Assembly (NCBI GenBank): GCA_029066805.1
Contig: JAIEFT010000009.1
Coordinates: forward strand, 1-52,764
Source: Clostridiales bacterium
GTDB lineage: Bacteria > Bacillota > Clostridia > Christensenellales > Pumilibacteraceae
DNA: 52,764 bases
Direction: 5' to 3'
Every line of letters begins with the position of its first letter. Positions within the stretch are counted from its first letter, which is position 1. Made by a program: the position numbers and the translations under genes. The notes beneath the pieces were generated by a model. That model made no database searches, was not told the DNA's origin, and saw nothing but the letters and a program-made list of their open reading frames with translations. Positions 25,380 through 36,800 of the stretch are shown piece by piece.

Positions 25380-28300
25380 TTATTCGTCGTCGGCTGTAGC
25401 TGCGGCTTCCTTTAGCTGTTGTGCTGCGTTGTCGGATATTTTGCCGCCGACTTTTTGTGCGTTAATGTTTTCGTGCGCAACGGACATCATCAGCTTGATA
25501 CGGTTGACCTGGTTGACCTCGCTCGCGCCGGGATCGTAGTCTACCGCGACTATATTGGACTGCGGATAGCGGCGTTTCAGTTCTTTCATGACGCCCTTGC
25601 CTGTAACGTGATTAGGTAGGCATGCAAAAGGCTGCATACATATTATATTAGGCGCGCCTTCGTGTATGAGTTCCAACATCTCCGCGGTGAGAAACCAGCC
25701 TTCGCCAACCATAGTGCCTAGAGACGTGACTTCGCTCGCGCTTGCCGCCAGATCCTTTATGTGCGTGGGCGCGCCGAACTTTGTGCCGCGTAGTGCGTCA
25801 ATCATTGGCTTTCTGAGGTGCTCGATGTATGCGATAGAAATATCGCTTATCAGCTTGCCGGAAAATTTGCCGTCCAGCAGCTTGTACTTTATAGTGCTGT
25901 CGTACGCCGAATACATGAAGAAGTCTACAAGGTCTGGAACGACCGCTTCGCCGCCCTCACGTTCGACAAGATCGACGGCGTAGTTGTTGGCGAGCGGGTG
26001 GAACTTGACAAGAATCTCGCCGACGATGCCGACCTTAGGCTTGACAATATCGAGCGTGGGGATTTTGTCAAAGTCGCGTACAATATCGGCGCAGTACTTT
26101 TTGGCGGGAACATTGCCCTCCAAAAACTCTGATTGCAAAAGCTTGTCCCATTTTAGGTATGTGTTATACGCTTCGCCCTTGTTTACCTCGTACGGTCTGA
26201 CCTTGTACAGGCAGCGCATGAGTAGGTCGCCGTAGACGAGCGAATTGATCATCGATTTAAGAATATCGAGATTGATTTTAAAGCCCGGGTTTTTTTCTAA
26301 GCCCTGCGCCGACAGCGAGATTACCGGGATTTGCGGCATGCCCGCGCTTTGCAATGCTTTGCGTATCAACGCTATGTAGTTGGTGGCTCGGCAGCCTCCG
26401 CCCGTTTGCGTCATGATTACGGCGGTGCGGTTTAGGTCGTACTTGCCGGAGAGCAACGCTTGCATGATCTGACCGATGACAATTATAGTAGGGTAGCACG
26501 CGTCGTTATTTACATATTTAAGTCCCGTGGCAATCGCGTCCTTTGCGTCGGGCAAAACCTCCACGTTGTAGTTGTGATACCGCAATGCCTGCTGTAAGAG
26601 GTTTAAGTGGTACGGGGAAATCTGCGGCGACAGAATGGTGTAGCTTTCACGCATGGGTTTGGTAAAGAGCACACGTTCTGTTTGCGGCGGCGGGACTACG
26701 GCGCTGATAGCTTTTGTTTGTCTGTCCTTAATGACTGCCATAAGCGAGCGCACGCGTATGCGCGCCGCACCGAGGTTGGACACCTCGTCGATTTTGAGCA
26801 GGGTATAAACCTTGTTTGCCGCCTCGAGCAGCTCCTGAACCTGATCGGTTGTAACGGCGTCCAGTCCGCATCCGAACGAATTGAGCTGAACAAGATCTAT
26901 ATTGTTTTTTGTCCTGACAAAGTTAGCCGCGCTGTACAAACGCGAGTGGTACGTCCACTGATCTACCACGCGTAGCGGTCGCGGCGCTTTGTGCAGGTGC
27001 GCTACGCTGTCCTCGGTGAGAACTGCAAAGCCGTACGAGTTTATCATCTGCGGCACGCCGTGGTTTATTTCGGGATCGAGGTGGTACGGACGTCCTGCAA
27101 GAACAATGCCGTGCCCGCCGTTTTCGTCCAACAGCTTTACCACTTCCTCGCCGCGCCTCCGCGACCATTCGTTAAACTCGGTTTGCTCTATGTACGCTTT
27201 TTTGACTGCGCGGGAAATTAATCTCGCCGGGATGTCCGGGAACTCTTGCTTGAGTCGTGTCGCCATACGCGCGGGAGTGGCAATCGGCAGGAACGGCGCG
27301 GCAAATCTTACGTCGTTTGCCTTAAACTCATCGCGCATGTTCAGCCTTATGACCTCGGGGTATGAGCCGACGACGGGGCAGTTGTAATGGTTGTCCGCGT
27401 TGTCGTCCTCCTTGCGCTCGTACGGCAAGCAGGGGTAGAATATGAATTTTACTCCGCTGTCTATTAGCGACTGAATATGCCCGTGCGCGATTTTTGCCGG
27501 ATAGCATACCGATTCGGACGGCATTGTTTCTATGCCGCGAGAGTACACCTCGCGCGAACTGCGGGGAGATAGCTTTACCGAATATCCGAGCTCGGTAAAG
27601 AAAGTGAACCAAAACGGATAGTTTTCGTAAATGTTCAGCACGCGCGGAATACCTACCGTGCCGCGCGGCGCTTTGTCCTCGGGAAGCGGGCGGTAGTAGG
27701 CGAACAGCCGTTTGTATTTTTCGTCAAACATATTGGGCAGTTTTTGTGCCATCTTTTCGGGCGCATTGCCGCCGCGCTCGCAACGGTTGTTGGATATAAA
27801 CGTTCTGCCGTCGTCGAATTCGGAAATAGTCAGCAGGCAGTGATTGCCGCACTTTTCGCAACGCCGTGACGACTTGATAACGCGAAACTTTTCGAGCTCG
27901 GCTTTGGTCTTGATAGAGCTTTTGCCGCCCGTGTAATTGTTGCGGCTGATAAGAGCCGCGCCGTATGCGCCCATAAGTCCCGCTTGATTGGGACGAACGA
28001 CCTCGCGCCCCGAAACCAGCTCGAACGCGCGAAGCACGGCTTCATTAAGGAATGTGCCGCCCTGAACGATAATTTTACTGCCCATTTCGGCGGCGTCGCG
28101 CAGCTTGATAACCTTGAATAATGCGTTTTTCACAACGGAGTAAGCGAGTCCTGCCGAAATATCCGCGACTGACGCGCCTTCCTTTTGCGCTTGTTTGACG
28201 CGCGAGTTCATAAACACTGTGCAGCGCGAGCCGAGATCGACGGGCGCGGCGGAGCTTAAGCCCGCTTGCGCAAAGCGTTCGGCGTTCATGCCGATTGCTC

Positions 28301-29651
28301 TGGCGAAGGTTTCTATAAAGCTTCCGCAGCCGGACGAACACGCCTCATTAAGCAGTATGTCGGTGATCACGCCGTCCTTGATGCGCAGGCACTTCATGTC
28401 CTGTCCGCCTATATCGAGCAGAAAATCCACGCCGGGCAGAATGTTCTGCGACGCGGTAAGATGAGCCATAGTTTCGATTTCGCCGTTGTCAAGGTTGAGC
28501 GCCGTTTTGATAAGACTTTCGCCGTAGCCGGTGATAGTGCCGTAGCCTATGTACGCGTCGTCGGGGAGAATATCGTAAATCTGCTTGATAATGTCGGTCA
28601 CGGACGCGAGCGGGTCGCCCGAGTTTGAGCCGTACCAAGAATACAGCAATCCGCCGTCGCTGTCGATAAGCGCAACCTTTGTTGTAGTAGAACCGGCGTC
28701 AATGCCGAGGAAGGTTGCGCCCCTGTGTTTTTTTATATCCGCAAACGGAATGGATACCTTGCTGTGCCTCAGACGGAAGTCTGTAAGCTCTTGCTTGTCC
28801 TTGAACAGCGGGTCGAGTCGCGTGACCTCGCTTTCGGCGACGTCTTTAACCCGTTCTAATTTTGCGGCGAGCTCTGCGGCGGTGAATACTTTTGTCATGT
28901 CCGACTTGTACGCCGCGCCGATTGCGTTGAATACCTGCGAATTTTCGGGGAAGATGGCCTTTGTCGGGCGAATGGTTGCTACAAACCGCGCGCCCAACTC
29001 GCTCAAAAAGTGCAAAGGCCCGCCGAGGAACGCGACGTTGCCGCGAATGGGCTTGCCGCACGCTAAGCCCGATATCGTCTGATTGACAACCGATTGAAAT
29101 ACGGACGCGGCAATATCCGACTTTTGCGCGCCGTCGTTTATCAGCGGCTGAATATCCGACTTGGCAAACACGCCGCACCGCGACGCGATGGGGTAGATGA
29201 TGGTAGCAGAGGAAGCAAGCTCGTTAAGACCTGCCGCGTCGGTGTTAAGCAGAACAGCCATTTGGTCGATAAACGCGCCCGTGCCGCCCGCGCAAGTTCC
29301 GTTCATGCGCTGATCGAGGCTGTCGCCGAGATATGTTATTTTGGCGTCCTCGCCGCCCAGCTCGATTGCTACGTCCGTTTCGGGGATAAGTCGCTTAATC
29401 GCTTCTACTCCCGCTATTACCTCCTGAACAAACGGTATGCCCAGCCATTCGGACACAGAAATACCGCCCGAGCCCGTTACCGTAACGGTAAACTCGTCGT
29501 AAAGCTTGATAATATCCTTCAGTTCGTTGTACAGCGTAGCGCGAACGTCCGAGTTGTGCCGCCTATAGTTCGATCGAACAAGCTCGCCGTTTTCGGATAT
29601 TACGGCAGATTTTATTGTTGTAGAACCTATGTCCAATCCGATACGATACAT
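25380..29651 (-). CDS. 2-hydroxyacyl-CoA dehydratase activase-like protein, double ATPase
   Basis: A 1423-residue cytoplasmic protein. Two BadF/BadG/BcrA/BcrD-type ASKHA ATPase domains are in tandem: residues 1-250 ([35 protein letters not shown]) and about 315-570 ([45 protein letters not shown]). The paired Cys residues match the iron-sulphur ligands of HgdC-type activators. A Cys cluster CEKCGNHC lies near residue 610, followed by a DUF2229-like region (about 650-880) and a C-terminal dehydratase-subunit-like region (about 1040-1400). Such long fused activases are common in Clostridia; they couple ATP hydrolysis to low-potential electron transfer. The partner enzyme and substrate are not in the window. 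A promoter lies just upstream. Confidence 0.9.
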   Translation of the reverse strand: MYRIGLDIGSTTIKSAVISENGELVRSNYRRHNSDVRATLYNELKDIIKLYDEFTVTVTGSGGISVSEWLGIPFVQEVIAGVEAIKRLIPETDVAIELGGEDAKITYLGDSLDQRMNGTCAGGTGAFIDQMAVLLNTDAAGLNELASSATIIYPIASRCGVFAKSDIQPLINDGAQKSDIAASVFQSVVNQTISGLACGKPIRGNVAFLGGPLHFLSELGARFVATIRPTKAIFPENSQVFNAIGAAYKSDMTKVFTAAELAAKLERVKDVAESEVTRLDPLFKDKQELTDFRLRHSKVSIPFADIKKHRGATFLGIDAGSTTTKVALIDSDGGLLYSWYGSNSGDPLASVTDIIKQIYDILPDDAYIGYGTITGYGESLIKTALNLDNGEIETMAHLTASQNILPGVDFLLDIGGQDMKCLRIKDGVITDILLNEACSSGCGSFIETFARAIGMNAERFAQAGLSSAAPVDLGSRCTVFMNSRVKQAQKEGASVADISAGLAYSVVKNALFKVIKLRDAAEMGSKIIVQGGTFLNEAVLRAFELVSGREVVRPNQAGLMGAYGAALISRNNYTGGKSSIKTKAELEKFRVIKSSRRCEKCGNHCLLTISEFDDGRTFISNNRCERGGNAPEKMAQKLPNMFDEKYKRLFAYYRPLPEDKAPRGTVGIPRVLNIYENYPFWFTFFTELGYSVKLSPRSSREVYSRGIETMPSESVCYPAKIAHGHIQSLIDSGVKFIFYPCLPYERKEDDNADNHYNCPVVGSYPEVIRLNMRDEFKANDVRFAAPFLPIATPARMATRLKQEFPDIPARLISRAVKKAYIEQTEFNEWSRRRGEEVVKLLDENGGHGIVLAGRPYHLDPEINHGVPQMINSYGFAVLTEDSVAHLHKAPRPLRVVDQWTYHSRLYSAANFVRTKNNIDLVQLNSFGCGLDAVTTDQVQELLEAANKVYTLLKIDEVSNLGAARIRVRSLMAVIKDRQTKAISAVVPPPQTERVLFTKPMRESYTILSPQISPYHLNLLQQALRYHNYNVEVLPDAKDAIATGLKYVNNDACYPTIIVIGQIMQALLSGKYDLNRTAVIMTQTGGGCRATNYIALIRKALQSAGMPQIPVISLSAQGLEKNPGFKINLDILKSMINSLVYGDLLMRCLYKVRPYEVNKGEAYNTYLKWDKLLQSEFLEGNVPAKKYCADIVRDFDKIPTLDIVKPKVGIVGEILVKFHPLANNYAVDLVEREGGEAVVPDLVDFFMYSAYDSTIKYKLLDGKFSGKLISDISIAYIEHLRKPMIDALRGTKFGAPTHIKDLAASASEVTSLGTMVGEGWFLTAEMLELIHEGAPNIICMQPFACLPNHVTGKGVMKELKRRYPQSNIVAVDYDPGASEVNQVNRIKLMMSVAHENINAQKVGGKISDNAAQQLKEAAATADDE

Positions 29652-29691
29652 TTATAAATACCCTAATAAAATAACAAATTTTTACCCATAA

Positions 29692-29721
29692 ATTATAGCA
29701 CAATTCAGCGTAAAAAGTCAA
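29692..29721 (-). promoter_or_regulatory. Promoter of the activase gene
   Basis: Minus strand TTGACT (29716-29721), 18-base spacer, TATAAT (29692-29697). Transcription should start about 35 bases before the ATG at 29651. Confidence 0.75.
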
Positions 29722-29742
29722 TTAAAACAAGGTGAAAATTAC

Positions 29743-29771
29743 TTTACATCAAATCGCATAATATATATAAT
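29743..29771 (+). promoter_or_regulatory. Promoter of the flavin reductase/rubredoxin gene
   Basis: TTTACA (29743-29748), 17-base spacer, TATAAT (29766-29771). It is divergent from the activase promoter, 22 bases away. Confidence 0.72.
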
Positions 29772-29791
29772 AATGATATAGGAGAAACATC

Positions 29792-30427
29792 ATGAACAAC
29801 AACATTTTGACAAAGCTTTCGTACGGCGTGTATATTGTAACTACTTGGGTCGATGGGCGACCCACGGGATGCGTGGCAAACAGTATTATGCAGGTAACGG
29901 CAGAACCTGCGACGTTTGCGGTAAGCATCAATCGCGACAACTTTACTAATGCGTGTATAAAGGATATTGGCAAGTTCGCAATATCGGTGCTGGCAGAAAG
30001 CTCCGACCCCAAGCTGATCGGTACGTTCGGCTTTAAGTCGGGCAGGGATATCGATAAGTTCGAGGGTGTGGATTACTCTGTGCAATCGCGCTTGCCTGTG
30101 CTAAACGACGGCTGCGGTTATATCGTTTGCGACGTAATAGACAGCATGGAAACGGAAACACACACCGTGTTTTTGGGTAAAATGACGGCGTGTGATATGT
30201 TCGGAAGCAAAACGCCAATGACTTACGACTACTACCATAAGGTGATCAAGGGCGGTGCGCCCAAGACCGCGCCTACGTATATGGAAGGCGCTTCGGGCGA
30301 ACCGCAAAGCAGCGGCAAAAAATATCGCTGCACTATATGCGGATATGTTTACGAGGGCGATGAAGTCCCCGACGATTATCTCTGCCCGATTTGCGGAGTA
30401 GGGAAGGACTTGTTTGAGGAAGCTTAG
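29792..30427 (+). CDS. Flavin reductase domain fused to rubredoxin (Hrb-like)
   Basis: A 211-residue redox protein. Residues 1-155 form a FMN-binding flavin reductase-like domain ([45 protein letters not shown]). After a linker, residues about 172-208 form a rubredoxin-type iron site, CTICGY and [13 protein letters not shown], in a shortened form similar to rubrerythrin tails. The architecture is that of high-molecular-weight rubredoxin of acetogens, which passes electrons from NAD(P)H to flavodiiron oxidase or rubrerythrin in oxygen and peroxide defence. That role is inferred. ATG 29792 follows AGGAG. It diverges from the activase gene and is followed by a repeat. Confidence 0.9.
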   Translation: MNNNILTKLSYGVYIVTTWVDGRPTGCVANSIMQVTAEPATFAVSINRDNFTNACIKDIGKFAISVLAESSDPKLIGTFGFKSGRDIDKFEGVDYSVQSRLPVLNDGCGYIVCDVIDSMETETHTVFLGKMTACDMFGSKTPMTYDYYHKVIKGGAPKTAPTYMEGASGEPQSSGKKYRCTICGYVYEGDEVPDDYLCPICGVGKDLFEEA

Positions 30428-30428
30428 T

Positions 30429-30497
30429 GAATTCAGAATTAAGAATTCAGAATGAAATAAGGGTGAGATTTCGAGCGTAGACAATCTCATCCTTTTT
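30429..30497. repeat. Short copy of the palindromic repeat (copy E)
   Basis: The AT-rich flank GAATTCAGAATTAAGAATTC is followed by a minimal hairpin GGGTGAGATT (30461-30470) / AATCTCATCC (30483-30492) and TTTTT. It begins two bases after the stop codon and ends as an intrinsic-terminator-like structure. Confidence 0.75.
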
Positions 30498-30508
30498 GTT
30501 AAATTTGC

Positions 30509-30537
30509 TTGACTTCGAGACGGATATAATGTATAAT
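30509..30537 (+). promoter_or_regulatory. Promoter of tRNA-Leu
   Basis: TTGACT (30509-30514), 17-base spacer, TATAAT (30532-30537). The mature tRNA starts 18 bases after the -10. Confidence 0.8.
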
Positions 30538-30554
30538 CGCAGTATAAAGTTTGC

Positions 30555-30639
30555 GCGGGGGTGGCGAAATTGGCAGACGCGCAGGTCTCAGAAGCCTGTG
30601 GGTAACTCCGTACGAGTTCAAGTCTCGTCCTCCGCACCA
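30555..30639 (+). tRNA. tRNA-Leu (anticodon CAG)
   Basis: An 85-base type II tRNA with encoded CCA. The acceptor stem pairs GCGGGGG with the CCTCCGC just before ACCA (one G-T pair). The anticodon stem CAGGT/GCCTG closes the 7-base loop CTCAGAA, giving anticodon CAG for CUG codons. The T arm contains GAGTTCAAGTCTC. A long variable arm region is present as expected for leucine. It stands alone with its own promoter. Confidence 0.96.
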
Positions 30640-30783
30640 GACAAATCGGCATTGCAGTAGCTATGTCGATTTTTTGTTTGAATATTCCTTGCTCAAATGG
30701 CGTAGACATTGGTGTTATAGGTTGCTATCTGCTTATTTTTAAAATAAGTAGGGGATATTTGTCTGCGAAAACCTAAAAAAGTA

Positions 30784-30852
30784 TTGACAAAGTATGAACA
30801 ATATGTTAACATTTAGCTGTATATGTATACAATTATGAACAAATTGTTAACA
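30784..30852 (+). promoter_or_regulatory. Promoter of the giant surface protein with two repeated operator-like sites
   Basis: TTGACA (30784-30789) with a weak TAACAT (30807-30812) at 17 bases. Two 19-base direct repeats start TATGAACAA and end TGTTAACA, at 30793-30811 and 30834-30852, identical at 17 positions. Each contains the inverted arms AACA...TGTT. Their starts are 41 bases apart, close to four helical turns. The first lies inside the promoter and the second in the leader, suggesting cooperative repression or looping by an unknown regulator. Confidence 0.55.
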
Positions 30853-30880
30853 GCAGTTTATATACTCGAGAGGTGGTAGT

Positions 30881-33800
30881 ATGAACGATCATACGAATAA
30901 AACCGAAAAAACATCAAGGATAGGGCGGCGCGTATTGTTGCTTTTTGCGGCGGTGATTACAGCGTTGGCTGTTGCCGTTACGTGCGCGCTTACGATCGAC
31001 ACGTCCAGAACGGTCAGTGTGAACGAGGCGGATAACGCCGAGGTTCAGACTTCCACGACGTATACCAACCCGTCCGGAGATTATTCGGCTGCGGCTAAGC
31101 TGCGTAACGGCGACGTACTCAACTTTACGGGCGTAACGTATTATACGATCACGCTGCCCAAGGGTGAGTATAAGCTGGAAGCCTGGGGCGCGCAGGGCGG
31201 TCAGGGTTATTCCACGGTTTACGGCGGCTACGGCGGTTATTCGTACGGCACGCTCACTTTGACCGACGCAAAAACCACGCTTTATATATATGTAGGCGGA
31301 AAGGGTAACAACTACTTCTCGTCCACCGGCTCGATAACCGGCGGCGGCTATAACGGCGGCGGCGGCGTGCGCTCGGCAAAAGGCACGGGCGGCGGCGGCG
31401 CTTCCGATATTCGCGTAGGCACAAACACGCTTTACTACCGCATACTTGTTGCGGGCGGCGGCGGTGGCGGCGGCTACAGCAATACCAACAACAGATATAA
31501 AGGCGTAGGCGGCGGCGCAAGCGGCACTGCCAATGGCAATACCGGTATAACTAATTATTCATATGGATTCGGCGCATCGCAAACCGCGGGCGGCGGTCGT
31601 TCTTCCGCAACATATACAAATTACACTACATACGGCACGCCCACCGACGGCTCGTTCGGACAGGGCGGTAGCGGTATAGGTCGCTCAAGCGGCGGCGGCG
31701 GTGGCGGCGGCGGCTGGTACGGCGGCGGCGGCGGTTGCTACGCAGGCGGCGGCGGCGGTTCGGGCTTTGTTCTTTCCACCTCCGTTACGTCCGCGACTGC
31801 GGCGCTTCCCGCGTCGTACTTCGGCAGCAAGACAAATACTGCCGCTTACTATAAGTACAGAATGACGGGCGCTAACACTGCAACAAGCACTCGCACCGGC
31901 AACGGTCAGGTCACAATCACAGTCAACTACTGCAACCTCGAGCCTACTAACCAAAACTACAACTATCCCACGGTCAAGCCGCGCGGCGGCAATGCCGGCA
32001 TATCGATTGCGGCGTCCACGCTTGCCAAAGACCCCGACTACGCAAACATTTCGGGCGGCAATACCAACAATGTTTATTTCACGCTCGGTTCGGGCGCGAG
32101 CGGTCAAGACACCGCGCCCACTGCCAACAACGGGCTTTATTTGAATGCTGCTTGCACTGTAAACGCAAGCTCTTACTTAACCTACAGTTGGTCGGGGGTT
32201 ACAACTCTCAACATAACAAGCATAAACAAACTGCCACGAGCGGGCGTAGACGGTCAGGCGGATAACAAGTTCACGCTGTACACGAGGATACGCGATCAAT
32301 TCGGCACAAACACTACTCGTGGTGTAGCTGTCGTCAGCTTCACCATGAGCGTGACAAACAACAATATCGCAGCTAAGGGTGCGCACTATTCTAACAATAG
32401 GTATAAGTTCGGTTCGTCCAACGATAATACCAATGCTACTTTCAACTATGCGTCCAATTACGCCGACGGAAAGATATACAATCCGCAAGGCACGGGACGA
32501 ACAACGCTGTTTATACCCAAGCCGATGTCCCCGACGGACACTGCCGGCTATACTATAAACGCGTCCGAAATTTTCAGCGACGCGGATACGGCTTACGATA
32601 AGGTCGCGTTCAAGAGCATAACCGTGCTCAGCGCGTATTCGGCGTATTCCAAATATTACACGCTGACGCTCAACTCTGACAGCACATATGCAACGGGCTT
32701 GTTCCCGTCGTTTACGGTTAAACCTTCGGGCGTGCGTCCGACGGGCGCGCCGTATGTTGTAATGACGGTTGTCGCGCAGTCCAGCGAGACGTCGTCCAAG
32801 GCGGCGGTCGGCAATACCGTTACTATCGATTTGGTGTTCCGCATTTCCAATACGCGTGCGTACTTCGGCGCTACGGAAGTGCTTGCAGCCAATTTGAGAA
32901 AGGCAGAGCCGGTTGTAAACATTGCGCCCGGCGAAACCAAATCGCTCAAGCTTAACGACATGCTCTACGACCCGGACGACGGCGCAACCATTCGTTCGAC
33001 GTTTGCTCAAGGCGCGGCAGACCTTAAAGTCCCCACCAACGAGTACATTCAAGTGGACGCCACCAATACGGCAGTACCGCTTGCCAATGTTGCGGGCAGC
33101 AACTATTATAATAAAACGACGATCAATACAACGGCAGGTCAGCTTTCGTCCGTGACAGGCGAGGGCACTACCGCTACCCACTTTGTTAAGAGCTCGGTTG
33201 CCGCAAAGGGCAGCAACGGAGAGGCTACGGCTAACGTTACTTACCGCTATATAGACAGCCAGACTATCGAGTTTACAGGTCGCACCGCTACACAGAACCA
33301 GTACAGAAAGGCGGACGGCACGCTCGATACAAGCAGAACCGGACACTTCTATATTCTTGTTCGCATTGTAGATCCGTCCGACCCGAGCGATAACGGCATA
33401 TGGTTTCCTATAGCTATATCGGTGTCGTCCGTTGCGCCCACCGAACCCGCCACGTTTGCCAATGTGTCGCTAAAGTTTGCCGACTTCTCGGCGGGCGATT
33501 ACGATAATGCGGGCAACTCGGGCGCAAACAGCGCAAGCACGGTAAGCGCCGCGTATTTTACGCCGCTCAGCTATCTTGACGCGGCGGGCAATCTGCACCC
33601 CGTAGGCACAACGTCCAAGGACGGCGCGCAGGGCACTGCTCCTATCGCGTTTGCCGTGGATAGGGACGCAATGCTGTACAACAACGCGTTAAACGACTTT
33701 GTATTTATCGATACAAGCAAGGGCGACCAGACCATATTGGATAACGGCGACGACACTACCGGCACGTTCTTCAGGGTTGAGACATTCGACCTTTACGCCA

Positions 33801-36800
33801 ACAAATCGTACTTTGCCGCGCTTCATTCTTCGCAGCTCGCCGCGCTCGGCATATCCAATGTTGAAGGCAACAACGAGATTTACTCGTTCAAGGGTCTTAA
33901 AGTTACGCCGCTGCGCGCTACAAACAACGAGTACTTCCAGTTCCGTGTAAACGTAAAGGATACGCACAATCTTACGTCCGTTCTCAGCATTTGCGTTAGG
34001 GTGGAAAACCGCGACGTATCACCCAGACTTGCTCCGTCCAGCGGCGGCAATTACAGAATAAACGGATTGCAGTTGGGCGAAAGCAAAACGCCGTACGGCA
34101 AGTACGAAACCAACGACGCCGTGTACGAGGGCAGTCGCGTCAATTACTACATCGAGGTTATGGACGAACTCCAAATAACCCCGTACGACTTTGCATACGA
34201 CTTTGATATCGACCCCGCGGTCAATATAATCAATACGAGAGATAAGTACAACTCCAACCCGATGAATGACGGCTTTGCCGACGTTTCGAGCTATGTGAAC
34301 AGAACGTATAATATTGCGCACACGGCAAATCCCGCAACGTCTGCTGCCGATAAGGCTACGTCGCCCGTTTCGGCGCAAAAGCTTGACTTTGCCAACCGTT
34401 CAAACATCACGGCATACGGCGATCAGTATTCCAACTACATCCGCGTGGACGTAAAAGACACCAGCGTTGTCAAAACGGAAAACGCCGACGGCACGGTTAC
34501 GACAAACACATACGCAATTCCGTCTATCGTTATTACGGGTGTGTCACGCACGACCTCGGCAATCTTGCAGCTCAGCTTTACCGTTAGCGACGGCTTTACT
34601 ACAAGCGATTTCAACATTATCGTTACGGTGCTTAACTCCGCGCCTATGCTCAATACGGCAAAGAATCACCCCACCACCGATACCGACAGATCTCGCATCG
34701 TAGCGCCCTACAACTTTACTGCGTTCACCGACACGACTTCGACTATAACGCCCAATGTTCGCACATTCTCGGCTACGCAGATTGCCTACGACAAGGACGG
34801 CGATACCCCCACGTTCGACAGTGAGAGCATTCGTATCGTTGCAAAGGACGGCGACAAATATTACGACAAGCTGTACTTCGAGGCGGGCGCATATCACGGC
34901 TACGACAGCACCATGACAGGCAAGACGCCGAGCGTTACGTTGTCCGATTACATCAGTGCCAATATCACCAAGGGTAGCGGCGGTGCGGACGTTATTCGCA
35001 TACAAGGCTTATCGTCCACCGAGATTTTCAACCTGCCCGTGTACGTCGAGTTTGTCATGCGCGACGGTTACCGCGCTCAGCCTAAGCAAGCTACGCTGTA
35101 TCTGCTTGTAAACGTAGAAAACTCCAATCCTACTTTTGTAACGGACGGCTTGCTCAAGGACAGCGACAGCGACAAGTACACCTGGCTTATCAACTACGAT
35201 ACCGCGTCCGAGATAGCGCAAAAACGCTATATATTCAACAGTAAAGAATTGCACGACGCACAGGTGGTGGCTAATAACAACGCGCTGTTGACTATTCCTG
35301 CCACCAACAAGATCTATTTGTTTGACGACGCCGATACACAGCAGCACGCTCTGCTTAATCCGTATGCGTACAACAGCAGATTCAATTTGGTAAAGCAGTT
35401 CGACAATAGGGTAACTGACAATACCGGTAAAATCGACGATTCCAAGACCAAAGTGTTTACACAGGCTCAATTTGCGTCCGAATATCCGAACGCAGCTGTT
35501 GTGTATACCCCCATGTATGAAAAATCGTCCCAGGGCAACAACCTCAACGACCTTGGGTATATCAATGTTACTATCAGGTTCTTCTATAAGGACGGCGACG
35601 TCTTTAGGGAGTATGCCAATAATATAGATGACGAGGGAATTCGCGATTGCGAGTACTGGGCTATAGAGATCGAAGATACGCATACCAGCGGCGACAGACG
35701 TCCTATCCAGTTTGCCATATCCGTAATGGATAATCACCACGGCAAAACTCTGTACACCTCGGCAAACAAAGAAAATAAGAAAGACACCGCCAATAGCTCC
35801 GAGCTCAAAACTGTTAATTTCTACTATAACTACAGTCAGCCCGGTATTCTCGCTATGCACACATATTACCGCACGGACGGCAATGCAGAGTCCAAGATGT
35901 TTGTAAATGGATTGAATGCCAACGACGGTTATTTGGTTGACGCGGGAAATATTGTAGAATCAGACCTTGACAAATCGAGTCAATCCGGCTTTACTGCTGC
36001 GGCGGATAAGCAAGGGTATTTGGCGACGGCTAAATTTGCCGATGACTTCAAGTATAAATACTTCGAGCGCACTTATTCGGTTGTGGAAAACAACGAAACC
36101 CGCACCTATGCCACATACAAGCATTATCCCGATACTAAGTTCACATACAGTCCCATAAAGATCGAGCCCGGACTTAGCGCCGAGGTTGTGCCTATGAGCT
36201 ACATCGCGTTGCCCAAAGGCGCGGGTGCAAAAACAGAGGGCAGCACCCACGTTACTTTTGCCAATGCCGGCAACAGCTTGGATGCAAAGAACGGTATTGT
36301 GCTTTTGGATAGCGATTATGCTACAAAATGGCGCGAGGATAATAGCTGCAAAAATCTTATCTACCAAAACATTACCGTGTCCGACGGAACTAAGACGTAT
36401 TCGGTTGCGGATAACCCGTACATCAATATCTCATATGTTGCGTCCACCAACGGCAATCCTATCACGACCGAAGGAAAGTATCTTAACAGACAGAGATTTA
36501 CTCTCAGCAAGAGCGGTACGGACGCAGGTATATCGCCCGCGCCTATATCCGACCCTGATTACCGCGAGGATAAATACGGGTTCAGTATAAGCAAAAAAGA
36601 AGGCGGTCCGCGCGCGCCCGGCATGTTAAAGATCACGCTTGCGCTCAAAACGATAGGCAGTTCTACCGCAGGCACTGTCGAAATGGTCGACGTGGAAGTC
36701 GATTTGCTCAACTTTACCCCCACTACGCTGGAATATCAAAGCGCCATAACGGGCAACAAAGTCAGCGACGCTAACTCAACCTACGTGGTAGAAACGTCAG

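Noticed and set aside
25380-29651. The activase as part of a local 2-hydroxyacyl-CoA dehydratase operon
   Set aside because: No dehydratase subunits, CoA transferase or electron transfer flavoprotein genes are next to it; its neighbours are purA and a divergent rubredoxin fusion.
31330-31770. GGC-rich low-complexity DNA that looks like a microsatellite
   Set aside because: It is in-frame coding for the Gly-rich domain of the giant protein with interspersed aromatic and charged residues typical of that domain.
32177-33346. A 389-codon open frame antisense to the giant gene, and similar frames at 40463-41470 and 38870-39670
   Set aside because: The plus strand has a signal peptide, clear repeat domains and a membrane anchor in one frame; the antisense products show no family resemblance and no start signals.
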